Positions 1 through 8,726 of a stretch of 64,000 nt of DNA are shown here, piece by piece. The stretch comes from UBA2040 sp002384725 (GTDB taxonomy: Bacteria; Bacteroidota; Bacteroidia; Flavobacteriales_D; Crocinitomicaceae). The stretch covers positions 31,490 to 95,489 of the forward strand of contig CAWUXE010000009.1 in the NCBI GenBank assembly GCA_963926475.1, in the 5' to 3' direction. Under the pieces are notes generated by a model, which ran no database searches, had not been told where the DNA came from, and saw only the letters and a program-made list of their open reading frames with translations. Position 1 is the first letter of the stretch. Each line of letters starts with the position of its first letter. The translations under genes were made by a program, and so were the position numbers.

Positions 1-651
1 TTTTTGTAATCGGGTGATGTCTTTCATCATTTGACTCACCTCGTCTGGTTTCGTTCCGTTGTAGTATCCTCGAATTCTTCGTTTTTTATCAATCAAGACA
101 AAATTGTCGGTATGAATAAAGTCGCTTCCACCATCACCTTGCTTTTTAACTTCAGCTGGTTTCAAAAGAAAAAAGGATCTTCTGGCCAAATTGTAAAGTT
201 TATTTTTGTCTCCAGTCAACAGTTGCCATTGCGGTAATTCTGCTCCTAAAAATTCCGCGTGTTTTCTCATCTGAGCCACTGTATCTACTTCTGGATAACA
301 GGTAAAACTGAGAATAACCACATCGTTTTCACCCTTGAACGCTTTTTGCACACGTCTCATTTGCTCATTCATCTTTGGACAAATGGAACCACATGTCGTG
401 AAAAAGTACTCCGCTACCCAAATCTTATTCTTAATGTCTTTTGAGGAAAGTAGTGCGCTATCTTGATTCAAAAATTTAAAATCCCCTATCCGATGATCAA
501 ATCCTTTGCGAAGAAGATCTTGATCGACCAAAGAATCATTAACATCCACTGGATTGATAACGGGTAAGGGTTTTTCATCGGGTTTTAAATAAAAATATCC
601 AACAGGAATTGCGATAACAAAAATGCCGATGAGCCAGAGATAACCTTTCAT
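1..651 (-). CDS. SCO1/SenC-type copper/thiol protein, C-terminus cut by window edge
   Basis: The frame starts at ATG 651 and stays open to the window edge, giving 217 codons of the N-terminal and central part. Residues 1-22 form one hydrophobic anchor, so the thioredoxin-like domain should lie outside the inner membrane. The family's CxxxC pair is present at C87 and C91 (TTCGSICPKM), and the conserved downstream histidine at about H180 in DFIHTDNFVLID. SCO proteins deliver copper to, or reduce thiols of, the CuA centre of cytochrome c oxidase. The partner genes would lie to the left and are not visible. A TAAATTTG box ends four bases before the ATG, suggesting a leaderless transcript. Family call is firm; the exact target oxidase is not known. 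Confidence 0.88.
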   Translation of the reverse strand, partial: MKGYLWLIGIFVIAIPVGYFYLKPDEKPLPVINPVDVNDSLVDQDLLRKGFDHRIGDFKFLNQDSALLSSKDIKNKIWVAEYFFTTCGSICPKMNEQMRRVQKAFKGENDVVILSFTCYPEVDTVAQMRKHAEFLGAELPQWQLLTGDKNKLYNLARRSFFLLKPAEVKKQGDGGSDFIHTDNFVLIDKKRRIRGYYNGTKPDEVSQMMKDITRLQK

Positions 652-655
652 GGTG

Positions 656-663
656 CAAATTTA
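656..663 (-). promoter_or_regulatory. -7 box TAAATTTG of the SCO gene
   Basis: On the minus strand TAAATTTG matches the Bacteroidota -7 consensus TAnnTTTG exactly and is followed by only four bases before ATG 651. No good TTTG box is seen 20 bases upstream, only a T-rich stretch. The spacing suggests transcription starts at or next to the start codon. Confidence 0.5.
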
Positions 664-745
664 CATGATTTCTGACGGGGAAAATCTGAAAAAAACAAAA
701 AAGAATCATCAATTAGTAGTGCGGCCGATAAGTTGGAATTATCAT

Positions 746-753
746 TAAATTTG
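746..753 (+). promoter_or_regulatory. -7 box TAAATTTG before the M42 peptidase gene
   Basis: TAAATTTG fits the Bacteroidota -7 consensus and lies 18 bases before ATG 772. The -33 element is not clear. It supports choosing ATG 772 over the in-frame TTG at 733, which would lie upstream of this box. Confidence 0.4.
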
Positions 754-771
754 AAGTATAAAATCGAAAAA

Positions 772-1815
772 ATGAATACAACCCTCTTAGCTGAAATTTG
801 CAAAACACCAGGCGCCCCTGGATTCGAAGAAAAAGTGCGTCAATTGGTCCTGAAAGAAATCAAAGGATATGTAGACGAAGTGGAAATCGACAATTTGGGG
901 AATGTGTACGCTATAAAAAGAGGAAAGTCAGACAAACGAGTAATGGTTGGAGCACACATGGACGAAATCGGTTTTATCGTAACGCATATAGACGACAACG
1001 GTTTTATTCGCTTTCATACTTTGGGTGGTTTTGACCCGAAAACCCTCACTGCCCAGCGTGTCATTCTTCATGGCAAAAAAGATATAATTGGCGTTATGGC
1101 AAGCAAGCCAATACATGTGATGACAGCGGATGAAAAAAATAAAGTCGCTAAGCTTTCCGATTATTTCATCGATACTGGAATGCCGGTAAAAGAAGTTAAA
1201 AAGCTAATTACCATTGGAGATTCTATCACACGCGAAAGAGCATTCATAGAAATGGGAGAATGTGTAAATTCAAAGTCTTTGGACAACCGTTTGGCCGTTT
1301 TTATATTGATCGAAACTTTAAAAAACTTAAAAGGAAAAGAAATTCCACATGATTTGTATGCGGTATTTACAGTGCAAGAGGAAGTTGGGATTCGAGGGGC
1401 GAATGTGGCTAGTTTAAAAATCAAACCTGATTTCGGATTTGGATTAGATACAACCATTGCATTTGATTTACCGGGTGCGGCGGCCCACGAAAAAATCACG
1501 GAATTGGGCAAAGGAACTGCTATTAAAATTATGGATGCCAGCACGATTTGTGACACACGCATGGTTCGATATATGAAGAAAGTAGCCGACAAAAATAAAA
1601 TCACTTGGCAACCTGAAATACTTACGGCTGGCGGAACAGACACGGCAGGGATACAGAGAATGACAGAAGGTGGGTCTATCGCTGGGGCAATTTCAATCCC
1701 AACTAGACACCTACATCAAGTTATCGAAATGGCGCATAAGGAAGACATACAAGGTTCAATTGACTTGTTGACTGCTTGTGTTAAGGAAATGGATGAATTT
1801 TCTATGAAGTTCTAA
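772..1815 (+). CDS. M42 family metallopeptidase (glutamyl aminopeptidase type)
   Basis: A 347-residue cytosolic aminopeptidase of the M42 family, which forms large tetrahedral complexes and trims peptides left by other proteases. Metal ligands and catalytic residues fall in the right order: H62 and D64 in GAHMDEIGF, Asp in SKSLDNRL, the Glu pair in TVQEEVG, Asp in GLDTTIAF, and the last His in TRHLHQVIEM near residue 315. Length is normal for the family. I chose ATG 772 because it aligns with the usual N-terminus and lies just after a promoter box. It is followed by the divergently regulated M36 protease gene in the same direction but with its own likely promoter. Substrate preference cannot be read from the sequence. 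Confidence 0.93.
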   Translation: MNTTLLAEICKTPGAPGFEEKVRQLVLKEIKGYVDEVEIDNLGNVYAIKRGKSDKRVMVGAHMDEIGFIVTHIDDNGFIRFHTLGGFDPKTLTAQRVILHGKKDIIGVMASKPIHVMTADEKNKVAKLSDYFIDTGMPVKEVKKLITIGDSITRERAFIEMGECVNSKSLDNRLAVFILIETLKNLKGKEIPHDLYAVFTVQEEVGIRGANVASLKIKPDFGFGLDTTIAFDLPGAAAHEKITELGKGTAIKIMDASTICDTRMVRYMKKVADKNKITWQPEILTAGGTDTAGIQRMTEGGSIAGAISIPTRHLHQVIEMAHKEDIQGSIDLLTACVKEMDEFSMKF

Positions 1816-1855
1816 AATAGTCCAAATAGCATTCCAAGGCATTAGAACATTTTTT

Positions 1856-1885
1856 TTTGAAAGGTGTTATTATTAGGTATCTTGC
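1856..1885 (+). promoter_or_regulatory. Possible promoter of the M36 protease gene
   Basis: TTTG at 1856-1859 and TATCTTGC at 1878-1885 are 18 bases apart, close to the Bacteroidota TTTG/TAnnTTTG arrangement, and lie 40 bases before ATG 1925. The -7 box is imperfect. Confidence 0.35.
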
Positions 1886-1924
1886 CTGTGCAAATTTTTC
1901 GGCCACTATCTTTTTAGAACATAT

Positions 1925-4510
1925 ATGACAAAAATAATTACCCTTACGCTCGCTACATTCATTGGCTTTGTAGCTTTTGGTCAAAAACCAAATGATCGAC
2001 TTATTCGCGATTATTTCAAGAATAATACGACGAAAATTGACCTTCAAAAGTCAACGGCAAATGATATCCGATTAGATAGAAAAGTGGAAGACAAAAAGAA
2101 TGGATTGACGCATTTCTATGTTCAACAAACTCTGAATGGCTTACCCGTAATCAATTGTACGGCAGTACTTGTGAAAAAAAGGAATGTGCTTTTGATGTCA
2201 GGTAACCGTCTGATTTCTGGAGAAAAACAGCTTGTAGAAAAATCCAGCGCTGCAGCGGCAAACGAAATACTGTCTATCGTTTGGGAAGAAATTTCAAATG
2301 GAGAAACATTGATCATTTCGAATTTAGAAAATGTTGAAGAGAATAAGTTCAAGGTAAACGATTCTCGTATTTCTGAAGTGGAAATCCCTATTCAATTGGC
2401 GTACTTTTACGACGGTACATCCTTTCGATTGATTTATGAAACAAGCATGAAAGTGCCTGATCAAGATCATTGGTGGAACGTATATGCTGACGCTCAAACC
2501 GGAGAAATTCTTAAAAAAACGGATTGGGTCGTGTCTTGTACATTTGAAGGATGTAGTTCAGAAAAACATTTCAATTACAACGATTTAAAACACCCAGAAA
2601 TGGGACATCAATTGATGATGGCTCCCGCTCCACCGCCTCAAAATGATACGTATAACGTATTTGCTTTGCCAGTGGAAAGCCCAAATCACGGATCAAGATC
2701 TTTAGTTGTTGGTCCTTTCGATCCAGTTCCTTCACCTTTTGGATGGCATAATGTCAATGGAGCAGCAGGCAATGAATATTTAATTACTCGAGGAAATAAC
2801 GTGTTTGCATCAGAAGACGCAAACGACGACAACATCCCTGGTTATTCGCCGAATGGTGGTTCACAATTGGTTTTTGATTTTCCGTATGCAGGAGGTGCAC
2901 CAAGTTCATACTTGGATGCCGCAATTACCAACTTGTTCTATATGAACAACATGATGCACGATATTTGGTACCGATATGGGTTCACCGAAGAGGCTGGAAA
3001 CTTTCAAGACAACAACTACGGCAATGGTGGATTGGATGATGATTATGTAAATGCAGATGCTCAAGATGGAAGTGGAACGAACAATGCTAATTTCTCTACC
3101 CCACCAGATGGAAGTAATCCGAGAATGCAAATGTTCATTTGGACGAACTCTGCAACTGCTGAATTACTAACGGTAAATTCTCCATCTTCTTTTGCTGGAA
3201 ATTATACCTCAACAATAGCGAGTTTCGCGCCTCAACCTCCCGTTATTCCTATCACACAAGATTTAATTTTGGTTAACAGCGGTGGTGCAGAACCTTTGGA
3301 CGCTTGTAATACCATCATCAATACAAGTGAAATAAGTGGAAAAATAGCAGTTGTGCGCAGAGGGTCTTGCACGTTTGCTGCCAAAGTTGAAGAATGTCAA
3401 GCGGCAGGAGCACTTGCTGTGATTGTTGTAAATAATGTTGCTGGAACTCCTGTAACAATGGGAGGTAATTCTTCCATAGTGAACATCCCTGCGATAATGA
3501 TTTCTCAAGCGAATGGTGAAGCTTTCATAACGGCAATCCAAAGTGGAACGGTAATAAATGGAAGTATTTCAGACCAGAATGCCTTGAATTCTACTGATAG
3601 CGATTTGGACAACATGATCATTGCTCACGAGTATGGTCATGGTATTTCAAACCGCTTGACTGGTGGAGCAAATAACACGAGCTGTTTAGGAAACGATGAT
3701 CAAATGGGTGAAGGATGGTCAGACTGGTTTGGCCTAATGATCACAATGGAAACAGGTGATTTAGGAAGTGACCGGAGAGGTGTTGGAACCTATGTTACGA
3801 GCGAAACTGTTCTTGGAACTGGAATACGTCCCGCACCATATAGCACTTCATTTTCTGAAAACAATTATACTTACGGAGCAACGAATAACTCAAGTATTTC
3901 CCGCCCGCACGGAATTGGATTTGTTTGGTGTACAATGCTTTGGGATTTGAACTGGGCGTTTATTAACCAATATGGATGGGATGCCAACACCGCAACAGGT
4001 GCTGGCGGAAACAACATGGTGATGGAATTAGTGATGGAAGGAATGAAGTTGCAACCATGTGAGCCAGGAATGGTGGACGGAAGAGATGCTATTTTATTGG
4101 CAGACCAACTTTTGTATGCAGGAGCCAATGAATGTTTGATTTGGAGTGTTTTTGCAAAAAGAGGATTAGGTGTCAATGCGCAACAAGGTGATACCGATGA
4201 TCGTTTCGACCAAGTTGAAAACTTTAGCGTTCCTTTGGCTTGTGTTGCAGGATTAGATGAATCTTTGTATTCGGCTCAATTGAATGTCTCCCCGAATCCT
4301 ACGCAAGGAAACGTGAGCATTTCATTTAGTGATAACTCTATGGTTTCAAGTGTTCGCGTTTTGGATATAAATGGACGTGAAGTATTGACGATAGACAACT
4401 CTGATGAGTCGACTTTGAGTTTCGATATGTCGGTGTTTAAATCAGGGGTTTATTTTGTTGAAGTAACAAATGAAGAAGGATCTCAAACGAGAAAAATTAT
4501 AAAAGAATAA
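1925..4510 (+). CDS. Secreted M36 (fungalysin-like) metalloprotease with PA domain and T9SS sorting domain
   Basis: An 861-residue exported zinc protease. A signal peptide ends near AFGQ (residue 19). A fungalysin/thermolysin propeptide (FTP-like) region follows at about 45-95, then the M36 catalytic region, interrupted by a protease-associated (PA) domain at about 440-545 (for example VVRRGSCTFAAKVEE). The zinc motif is HEYGH at residues 568-572, with the third ligand region in MGEGWSDWF. The last 80 residues (starting SPNPTQGNVSISF, ending TRKIIKE) are a typical T9SS type A sorting domain, so the enzyme should be released or anchored on the cell surface. A strong terminator follows at once. 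It probably digests proteins outside the cell; natural substrates are unknown. Confidence 0.92.
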   Translation: MTKIITLTLATFIGFVAFGQKPNDRLIRDYFKNNTTKIDLQKSTANDIRLDRKVEDKKNGLTHFYVQQTLNGLPVINCTAVLVKKRNVLLMSGNRLISGEKQLVEKSSAAAANEILSIVWEEISNGETLIISNLENVEENKFKVNDSRISEVEIPIQLAYFYDGTSFRLIYETSMKVPDQDHWWNVYADAQTGEILKKTDWVVSCTFEGCSSEKHFNYNDLKHPEMGHQLMMAPAPPPQNDTYNVFALPVESPNHGSRSLVVGPFDPVPSPFGWHNVNGAAGNEYLITRGNNVFASEDANDDNIPGYSPNGGSQLVFDFPYAGGAPSSYLDAAITNLFYMNNMMHDIWYRYGFTEEAGNFQDNNYGNGGLDDDYVNADAQDGSGTNNANFSTPPDGSNPRMQMFIWTNSATAELLTVNSPSSFAGNYTSTIASFAPQPPVIPITQDLILVNSGGAEPLDACNTIINTSEISGKIAVVRRGSCTFAAKVEECQAAGALAVIVVNNVAGTPVTMGGNSSIVNIPAIMISQANGEAFITAIQSGTVINGSISDQNALNSTDSDLDNMIIAHEYGHGISNRLTGGANNTSCLGNDDQMGEGWSDWFGLMITMETGDLGSDRRGVGTYVTSETVLGTGIRPAPYSTSFSENNYTYGATNNSSISRPHGIGFVWCTMLWDLNWAFINQYGWDANTATGAGGNNMVMELVMEGMKLQPCEPGMVDGRDAILLADQLLYAGANECLIWSVFAKRGLGVNAQQGDTDDRFDQVENFSVPLACVAGLDESLYSAQLNVSPNPTQGNVSISFSDNSMVSSVRVLDINGREVLTIDNSDESTLSFDMSVFKSGVYFVEVTNEEGSQTRKIIKE

Positions 4511-4537
4511 ATGTTTTTTGGCCGTTAGGCAACTATG

Positions 4538-4577
4538 AAAAAAAACGAGTGTCTGTAATCAGATGCTCGTTTTTTTG
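4538..4577 (+). terminator. Rho-independent terminator after the M36 protease gene
   Basis: AAAAAACGAG pairs with CTCGTTTTTT across a short spacer, with a run of seven T on the 3' side. It begins about 28 bases after the stop codon. Confidence 0.85.
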
Positions 4578-4753
4578 TTGGGTATATTTCGATTAACAGC
4601 TTGATTTTCAGAATCAAATTCACTTTGAATTTCAAAGTCCATCTATAAACATCTATATATAAATATTTAAATTTTTATTCGGCAAAATTTTTCATTTCCA
4701 ATCTTTAACCATCTTTTAATTTCCCTGCTTACCACCAACCCAAAGAATCTTTT

Positions 4754-4761
4754 TACTTTTA
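4754..4761 (+). promoter_or_regulatory. -7-like box TACTTTTA before radA
   Basis: TACTTTTA (consensus TAnnTTTG with A in the last place) ends four bases before ATG 4766, the same spacing as at several other genes in this window. It suggests a leaderless radA mRNA. Confidence 0.4.
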
Positions 4762-4765
4762 ACCC

Positions 4766-6127
4766 ATGGCCAAAATTAAATCAGCATTTTTCTGTCAAAA
4801 CTGTGGATACGAAGCCCCAAAATGGTTGGGGAAATGCCCATCTTGTTCGGAATGGAACACCTTTGTCGAAGAAAAAATTGAGAAATCAGTTCCGCATGCT
4901 GTTGCATTCTCCGCATCTGCGAGTAAATCGAAACCATTGGCGGTGCAAACCATTACAACCAATTCGGAAGTTAAAATTCCACTTGTAGATCAAGAACTAA
5001 ATCGTGTTTTGGGCGGAGGGTTGGTACAAGGTTCCTTGATTTTGTTTGGCGGAGAGCCAGGCATAGGAAAATCGACCTTGATGCTGCAATTGGCCATCAA
5101 AAATAAGAACAAGAAAATACTGTACGTTTCTGGCGAAGAAAGTGAACAACAAATTAAACTTCGTGCCGACAGAGTAGGAATTGAAAATGACGCTTGCTTT
5201 ATCCTTGCAGAAACGCATTTACAGAACGTTTTTAAGCACGCTGAGGACGTTCAACCCGAAATCCTTATCATTGATTCAATTCAAACTCTTTATTCTTCAG
5301 AAATCGAAAGTTCACCAGGAAGCGTTTCTCAAGTGAAAGAATGTACAGCGCAATTGCTTCGGTACGCGAAAACGACTGGAGTTCCTGTTTTCTTGATCGG
5401 ACATATTACCAAGGAAGGATCTTTGGCGGGACCGAAAGTTTTGGAACACATGGTAGATTGTGTATTGCAATTTGAAGGTGATAGGCAGCATGTATATCGT
5501 TTGCTTCGTGCCATAAAAAACCGATTCGGAAGCACGAATGAGCTTGGCATTTATGAAATGGTCGGTGGCGGACTTCGTGAAGTAATTGATCCAACCGATA
5601 TACTCGTTCATCAAAAAGATTCTGCATTAAGTGGAGTTGCTTTAGCTGCTACGATGGAAGGAATGCGTCCACTTTTGATTGAGGTTCAGGCCTTGGTGAG
5701 CACAGCGGCATATGGTACTCCGCAACGTTCTTCAACTGGGTTTGACGCCAAACGGCTGAATATGTTGTTGGCGGTTATGGAAAAACGATGTGGCTTCAAA
5801 TTGGCAGCAAAAGATGTGTTTTTAAATATAACGGGCGGAATAAAAGTCGTTGATCCTGCGATTGATTTGGCGGTTGTCGCGGCCGTACTATCCTCCAATA
5901 CCGATTTATCATTAGATTCTAAAACTGTCCTTGCCGCAGAGGTTGGTCTATCAGGAGAAATTCGTCCCGTTAATCGAGTAGAACAGCGGATTTCCGAAGC
6001 ACAGAAATTAGGTTTTGAGCGTATAATCATCTCTAAGTATTGCAAAGGCATTGTACCGAAAGATTATACAATTAAAGTTTTAATGTGCGGGAAAATGGAA
6101 GAAGTGGTGAAGGCTCTATTCGCCTAA
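4766..6127 (+). CDS. radA: DNA repair protein RadA
   Basis: A 453-residue RadA, the RecA-like ATPase that drives branch migration during recombination and repair. The N-terminal zinc finger has cysteines C10, C13, C24 and C27. Walker A is GGEPGIGKST near residue 95, and the RadA-specific KNRFGSTNE motif follows at about 250. The C-terminal third is the Lon-protease-like ring domain (for example VFLNITGGIKVVDPAIDLA). Length and all motifs are complete. It is a single gene: it converges with the gene to its right, only two bases apart, and has no operon partner. Start ATG 4766 gives the expected MAKIKSAFFCQNCG beginning. Confidence 0.97.
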   Translation: MAKIKSAFFCQNCGYEAPKWLGKCPSCSEWNTFVEEKIEKSVPHAVAFSASASKSKPLAVQTITTNSEVKIPLVDQELNRVLGGGLVQGSLILFGGEPGIGKSTLMLQLAIKNKNKKILYVSGEESEQQIKLRADRVGIENDACFILAETHLQNVFKHAEDVQPEILIIDSIQTLYSSEIESSPGSVSQVKECTAQLLRYAKTTGVPVFLIGHITKEGSLAGPKVLEHMVDCVLQFEGDRQHVYRLLRAIKNRFGSTNELGIYEMVGGGLREVIDPTDILVHQKDSALSGVALAATMEGMRPLLIEVQALVSTAAYGTPQRSSTGFDAKRLNMLLAVMEKRCGFKLAAKDVFLNITGGIKVVDPAIDLAVVAAVLSSNTDLSLDSKTVLAAEVGLSGEIRPVNRVEQRISEAQKLGFERIIISKYCKGIVPKDYTIKVLMCGKMEEVVKALFA

Positions 6128-6129
6128 CT

Positions 6130-7050
6130 CTATAAAACAAACCAATTAAACAATCCGACAAATGCTAACATTGCTTCTCCACAGAAGTTGATATACATTG
6201 GTGTTTTCTTGTATGTCCAAAACCCAATATAAAAGAGCATAAAAATCACAAGAATCGAAACATTGAATGTATTATCGCGGTGGGTAAAAAGCATCATTAC
6301 TACTTGTGGCAATATTAATCCAGCAGATAAATAAATACTTCGTGAAACGCCTATTAATTGGGGAATCGTTTTTTGATCAGGTGGATCCACTTCAATATCC
6401 GATGTATCAAAAAGTAAAGCAATTCCGAAAACAAATAAGACGCTCACAAACATGCCTAATTCGAAAAGAAAATGTCCATCGCTTGATGTCCACCTCACAT
6501 CATCAAAAGACGAAAATGGTAAAACACAACAAAGTAAAACGTAAACGCCAACTACCAAAAAAATCTTGATGAAAGGCAATTCCCTTAGGTTTCTCTTTCG
6601 AATGCGAACGACATACAAAACGCTAATGAAAGCAGAAAATACGAGTATTATTCCACGAAACAAAAAAGTGTTCTCGCTGAAGTTAGCAATGAAAATATGC
6701 GCTACATTAAAAAGCTGAAAACCGGAGATAATTAACCCAATTCCTGCTAAAATTAAAATGGCTTTTGAAAGATTTAGATTCTCTTTCATCCAAACAACTC
6801 TTGGCGTTTCCTTATGAATTTGATTGAACCAAATTTTGTACAGCCGTTGTCCTGTATAAACGAACAAAGTAGAAAAAAAGATGAAAAATGGAATTGGCTC
6901 CGTTCTGTATTGAATCGAAAAACCAAATGAAAAAATAGCAGCGCATAAACTCACCCAGATGTTGCTGTAAACAAGAAAGGCTAAAGCTTTAATTTTGCTT
7001 GAATTTCGTGATACACTTGTTCTACTGCAATGTCCTCTAAGCAGGTACAT
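6130..7050 (-). CDS. UbiA-like polytopic membrane protein
   Basis: A 306-residue protein with about eight hydrophobic segments. It resembles UbiA prenyltransferases in layout. A degraded second Asp-rich motif is visible (LFDTSDIEVDPPDQKT followed by IPQLIGVS, where UbiA enzymes have a D-rich loop and LPVLLG). The first motif (NDxxDxxxD) is not recognisable; only GQRLYKIWFN stands in about that place, so activity is uncertain. ATG 7050 overlaps the previous glycosyltransferase by 70 bases, which is a lot; a GTG start near 6963 is possible. It is the last gene of the tatA-to-UbiA leftward run. If functional it may handle a polyprenyl or lipid substrate at the inner membrane. Confidence 0.6.
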   Translation of the reverse strand: MYLLRGHCSRTSVSRNSSKIKALAFLVYSNIWVSLCAAIFSFGFSIQYRTEPIPFFIFFSTLFVYTGQRLYKIWFNQIHKETPRVVWMKENLNLSKAILILAGIGLIISGFQLFNVAHIFIANFSENTFLFRGIILVFSAFISVLYVVRIRKRNLRELPFIKIFLVVGVYVLLCCVLPFSSFDDVRWTSSDGHFLFELGMFVSVLFVFGIALLFDTSDIEVDPPDQKTIPQLIGVSRSIYLSAGLILPQVVMMLFTHRDNTFNVSILVIFMLFYIGFWTYKKTPMYINFCGEAMLAFVGLFNWFVL

Positions 7051-7976
7051 TTTTCTTTACTCTTGCACGGACATTTTTCGGCAGAAGTAATTGTTTTGCT
7101 GTTTCTACCAAGCGGTCTCCACCTAGCAGGATGCATAGGATGCTTTGGCGTAAAAAGACCGATGCAGTTTTTGTTCAGGATTCCGGAAAGATGCAAAGGT
7201 CCGGTAGAACAAGCGACTAACATATCTGAATGATCGATAAAGGAAACCAATTCAGATAAAGAAAACTGACCCGTTGTATCAATTCGGTCTTCTGTAAATT
7301 CAACATCAGGTCGAATAATCAATCCTTCCTTTTCAGTTCCTGTAAAAAACACACGACAACCTGATTTAATAAGGCGATCAGACAATTCAATATATTTCTC
7401 TATCGGCCATTCAACAGCACTTCCCTGTGATTTTGTATGGAGAATTACTTTGGGTTTTTCAGTTTTAAGAATGTCTAAGTCGACAACCGTTTTTACCTTA
7501 AAATAAGAAAGATCATCAGTCAAATCTGCCCAAGTTGGTAATTCCTTCCATCCTATATTTCGTAGTAAATGAAAATTTAATTGTGCTTCGTGAAATTCAG
7601 ATTTCTTTCTCGTGAAATTAATACGTTGGTTACAAGTCAATAGGTGAAATCCACGATGAGACGTTCCTATTCTTTGCGGAATTTTTGCTGCCTTTGCTAA
7701 AACTGCGACTTCCTTGTTAGGGAAAACATGTACAATTGCGTCAAATTTTCCTTCTTTCAATTGGTTTATCTGACCTAGTTTAGATTGATCGAGTAAATCG
7801 TTATAATCGATTATCTCATCAATAGAAGTGCAGGATTCGATAACGGAAATCGTATACCTGGCCGCTAAAAAGGTAATGTGTAATTCAGGATACTTTTTTT
7901 TCAAGGCAACACAAAGTGGTAATGTCAAAGTCACATCCCCGATACTGTCTGTTCTAGAAATGAGTATCCTTTTCAA
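6981..7976 (-). CDS. Glycosyltransferase family 9 (heptosyltransferase-like)
   Basis: A 331-residue protein of the GT9 family, which transfers heptose or related sugars from ADP-sugars to lipopolysaccharide core. The N-terminus ISRTDSIGDVTLTLP carries the family's acceptor-side Asp motif, and the C-terminal half has the nucleotide-sugar site signature DMLVACSTGPLHLSG. Its ATG overlaps the stop of the GT2 gene by four bases (ATGA), so the two are translationally coupled. The C-terminus is cysteine-rich (CPCKSKEKCTC), unusual for the family. The actual donor and acceptor are unknown; Bacteroidota cores differ from the enteric type. Confidence 0.85.
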   Translation of the reverse strand: MKRILISRTDSIGDVTLTLPLCVALKKKYPELHITFLAARYTISVIESCTSIDEIIDYNDLLDQSKLGQINQLKEGKFDAIVHVFPNKEVAVLAKAAKIPQRIGTSHRGFHLLTCNQRINFTRKKSEFHEAQLNFHLLRNIGWKELPTWADLTDDLSYFKVKTVVDLDILKTEKPKVILHTKSQGSAVEWPIEKYIELSDRLIKSGCRVFFTGTEKEGLIIRPDVEFTEDRIDTTGQFSLSELVSFIDHSDMLVACSTGPLHLSGILNKNCIGLFTPKHPMHPARWRPLGRNSKTITSAEKCPCKSKEKCTCLEDIAVEQVYHEIQAKLKL

Positions 7977-8722
7977 CTTTTCTGCAATTTGAATAATTTA
8001 TAATATTTGCGATAGGTCGCATATGCACTCAATCGCGATATTGTAAAGCCTGTTTTGCCATCTAAAATCCCCTTTTTTAATATAAAGCTTTTGATGAACT
8101 GAGCTGTAGTTTTTATGCTGATTTTAACCCAATTAGATTTTTCTCCTGATTGAAATAATTCTTTCGCAGCAATATCTCCAAAATACTCTATTTGCTTCAA
8201 ATGATCTTCTTGTGTATAATACGAATAATGCAAAATATCACCTTTCAAAAAACCTACACTTTCTCCTTTTTTCAAATCCAATCGATCATGAGGATTGACT
8301 CCCTCCCACTTTCCGAAATTTCGATTGATGAATCTCGTTTTTGTATCCGGATACCATCCGCAATACTTCACCCAATGTCCACAATAATTGGTAAGGCGAT
8401 TCATTTTATATCCATTAAACTCTTGATTTTTTTTAACTTTAACTATGTTTTCTTGAAGTTCTGGTGTAAGTGCCTCATCAGCGTCGAGTGACAATATCCA
8501 ATCATTGGTAGCAGATTGTATAGCAAAGTTTTTTTGTTGAATATGTCCTTCAAAAGGGTTTTGAATAAAGGTTACGCCAAATGATTTGCAAATTTCCTCT
8601 GTTCTGTCCTTTGAAAACGAATCGATAACGACTATTTCGTCGGCTACGTCCTGAAGTGAGGTCAAACAACGTTCGATATTCCTCTCTTCATTGTAGGTAA
8701 TAATGACCGCCGAGAGTTTCAT
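7973..8722 (-). CDS. Glycosyltransferase family 2 (WaaE/KdtX-like)
   Basis: A 249-residue GT-A fold enzyme. The N-terminus LSAVIITYNEERNIERCL is the classic GT2 opening, VVIDSFSKDRTEEI is the nucleotide-binding turn, and SLDADEALT holds the metal-binding Asp motif around residue 80. It looks like the WaaE/KdtX group that adds a glucose residue to lipopolysaccharide inner core. It is coupled by a four-base overlap to the GT9 gene and follows the DUF4837 gene by four bases, which supports an envelope role. No membrane segments apart from a C-terminal amphipathic region. Confidence 0.86.
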   Translation of the reverse strand: MKLSAVIITYNEERNIERCLTSLQDVADEIVVIDSFSKDRTEEICKSFGVTFIQNPFEGHIQQKNFAIQSATNDWILSLDADEALTPELQENIVKVKKNQEFNGYKMNRLTNYCGHWVKYCGWYPDTKTRFINRNFGKWEGVNPHDRLDLKKGESVGFLKGDILHYSYYTQEDHLKQIEYFGDIAAKELFQSGEKSNWVKISIKTTAQFIKSFILKKGILDGKTGFTISRLSAYATYRKYYKLFKLQKS

Positions 8723-8726
8723 GATT

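Noticed and set aside
1161..1643. A 160-codon open frame opposite the M42 peptidase gene
   Set aside because: No recognisable domain; the + strand gene has all catalytic motifs in this interval.
5686..6051. A 121-codon open frame opposite radA
   Set aside because: Antisense of the RadA Lon-like domain, no features of its own.
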